DNA of 5,903 bases from an uncultured Clostridia bacterium. GTDB lineage: Bacteria; Bacillota; Clostridia; Oscillospirales; Ruminococcaceae. The notes below the pieces were generated by a model. That model was not told where the DNA came from. It did no database searches and saw nothing but the letters and a program-made list of their open reading frames with translations. The stretch covers positions 1 to 5,903 of the forward strand of contig CANQZS010000117.1 of NCBI GenBank assembly GCA_947628385.1, in the 5' to 3' direction. Positions 5,564-5,903 of the stretch are shown one piece after another; position 1 is the first letter of the stretch; each line of letters begins with the position of its first letter. A program made the translations under genes and the position numbers.

Positions 5564-5740
5564 AGCAAGGAAAGGGGTGGAGGTTTAGGGAAAGGGGATG
5601 CACGAAAGCCGGCGCAAGCGCCGGCTAAGAAAACCGCAAGGAGGCAGTTAAAACCGCGAAGCGGTTTTTAACTTGGAAACAGCGCGGCGACCCAAGGTTC
5701 TATTTAGTTTCCCCCGCCTCCTAAAGGTTGTCCCCTTGCT
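5564..5740 (+). other. Nested hairpin cluster: candidate structured RNA or palindromic repeat element
   Basis: AGCAAGG (5564-5570) can pair with CCTTGCT (5734-5740), closing a region with further nested pairings. These are TTTAGG (5584-5589) with CCTAAA (5720-5725), in competition with AGGAGGC (5639-5645) and GCCTCCT (5716-5722); and GGAAAC (5675-5680) with GTTTCC (5707-5712). Inside are two strong local hairpins: 5607-5626 (9-bp arms) and 5646-5673 (12 bp with one bulged T, GAA loop). AAAACCGC occurs twice (5630-5637, 5650-5657), so GCGGTTTT (5661-5668) has two possible partners. A further hairpin lies at 5773-5788. It matches no RNA family I recognise. A short-terminal-repeat, MITE-like element is the main alternative. 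Confidence 0.45.
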
Positions 5741-5772
5741 TTTCGAGCCGTAAGGCGTAAAAATACGTTCTC

Positions 5773-5788
5773 TGCGCCGTTAGGCGCA
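5773..5788. other. Small hairpin with GTTA loop
   Basis: TGCGCC (5773-5778) pairs with GGCGCA (5783-5788) around GTTA. A weaker neighbour (5747-5756, GCC-GTAA-GGC) has a similar tetraloop. There is no T-run, so neither is a terminator. Both belong to the palindrome cluster after asnB. Confidence 0.5.
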
Positions 5789-5839
5789 ATGTATATCATA
5801 CTGTAAATGACCAATTAATAAAAGCTTAAATAAGTTTTT

Positions 5840-5877
5840 GCAGTCAACAGCTCACTGGGCTGTTGACTGCGGTTTTT
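5840..5877 (+). terminator. Strong plus-strand intrinsic terminator
   Basis: A perfect 12-bp stem (5840-5851 with 5859-5870, ends GCAGTC/GACTGC) with a 7-nt loop is followed by GG and five T's (5873-5877). It is the first clear plus-strand terminator after asnB, about 450 nt downstream. It would end either a long asnB 3' tail or a separate RNA from the hairpin region. Its centre is also the core of the right end repeat. Confidence 0.85.
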
Positions 5878-5903
5878 AAATATTTACCGTAAGTTTAAGG
5901 GGG
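5846..5903 (+). repeat. Right copy of the inverted end repeat
   Basis: The palindromic core (5846-5864) is followed, after 27 nt, by AGTTTAAGGGGG (5892-5903), the exact reverse complement of bases 7-18. Compared in that orientation, the two cores match at 15 of 19 positions. The window stops exactly at the end of the box, so the element may continue outside it. Unlike the left copy, this one has a T-run and works as a terminator. Confidence 0.6.

Larger units (their letters stand above)
5394..5903. other. Gene-free region downstream of asnB
   Basis: No open reading frame with a ribosome site or recognisable product is seen on either strand. The first part (to about 5555) is AT-rich and includes a heptamer tandem repeat. 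The middle (about 5564-5790) is a GC-rich cluster of hairpins. The last part is AT-rich again and ends in a terminator and the right end repeat. The sharp change in base composition suggests inserted repeat material or a structured RNA. Confidence 0.7.

Noticed and set aside
5741..5780. Possible group II intron domain V (GAGCCGTA ... TACGTTCTC)
   Set aside because: The lower stem does not pair as in domain V, the catalytic AGC/bulge arrangement is missing, and no intron reverse transcriptase is present.
5414..5790. CRISPR-like array
   Set aside because: The repeats are 7 bp without spacers, and the hairpins differ from one another, so there is no repeat-spacer pattern.
5564..5877. Housekeeping RNA such as tmRNA, 6S RNA, RNase P RNA or SRP RNA
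   Set aside because: None of the conserved sequence blocks I know for these RNAs are present.

Overview
The window looks like a chromosomal fragment of a Gram-positive Clostridia-type bacterium, possibly a Ruminococcus-like Oscillospirales. Three things suggest this: strong GGAGG-type ribosome binding sites; sigma-A promoters close to or at consensus; and an rplJ leader of the Firmicutes L10-attenuator kind. The genus is a guess. All five genes are intact and none looks foreign.

Layout. Reading leftwards (minus strand) is rplJ-rplL, encoding ribosomal stalk proteins L10 and L7/L12. It has a perfect-consensus promoter, a leader of about 230 nt with an attenuator (antiterminator and terminator are mutually exclusive), and a strong terminator after rplL. 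Reading rightwards from the same divergent region is a two-gene unit. The first gene is a cation diffusion facilitator with Mn-type metal-site residues. The second, overlapping its 3' end, is a YgjP/DUF45-type HExxH metalloprotein. This unit ends at a terminator just before asnB, a glutamine-hydrolysing asparagine synthetase with its own promoter and a strong ribosome binding site. The asnB promoter is bracketed by a perfect 9-bp inverted repeat whose right arm overlaps the Shine-Dalgarno sequence.

The last 510 bases hold no recognisable gene. They contain a short heptamer tandem repeat, a cluster of GC-rich hairpins that can nest into a branched RNA of about 180 nt (positions 5564-5740), and a strong plus-strand terminator near the end.

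The two ends of the window carry diverged copies of the same element in inverted orientation. Each has a CCCCCTTAAACT box and a 19-nt palindromic core separated by 27-28 nt, and each lies just outside an outward-facing transcription unit. This points to a dispersed intergenic repeat, and the window may be a contig broken in two copies of it. I see no CRISPR array, transposase, tRNA, rRNA or obvious defence system. The least explained parts are the structured segment after asnB, the end repeats and the asnB promoter inverted repeats.
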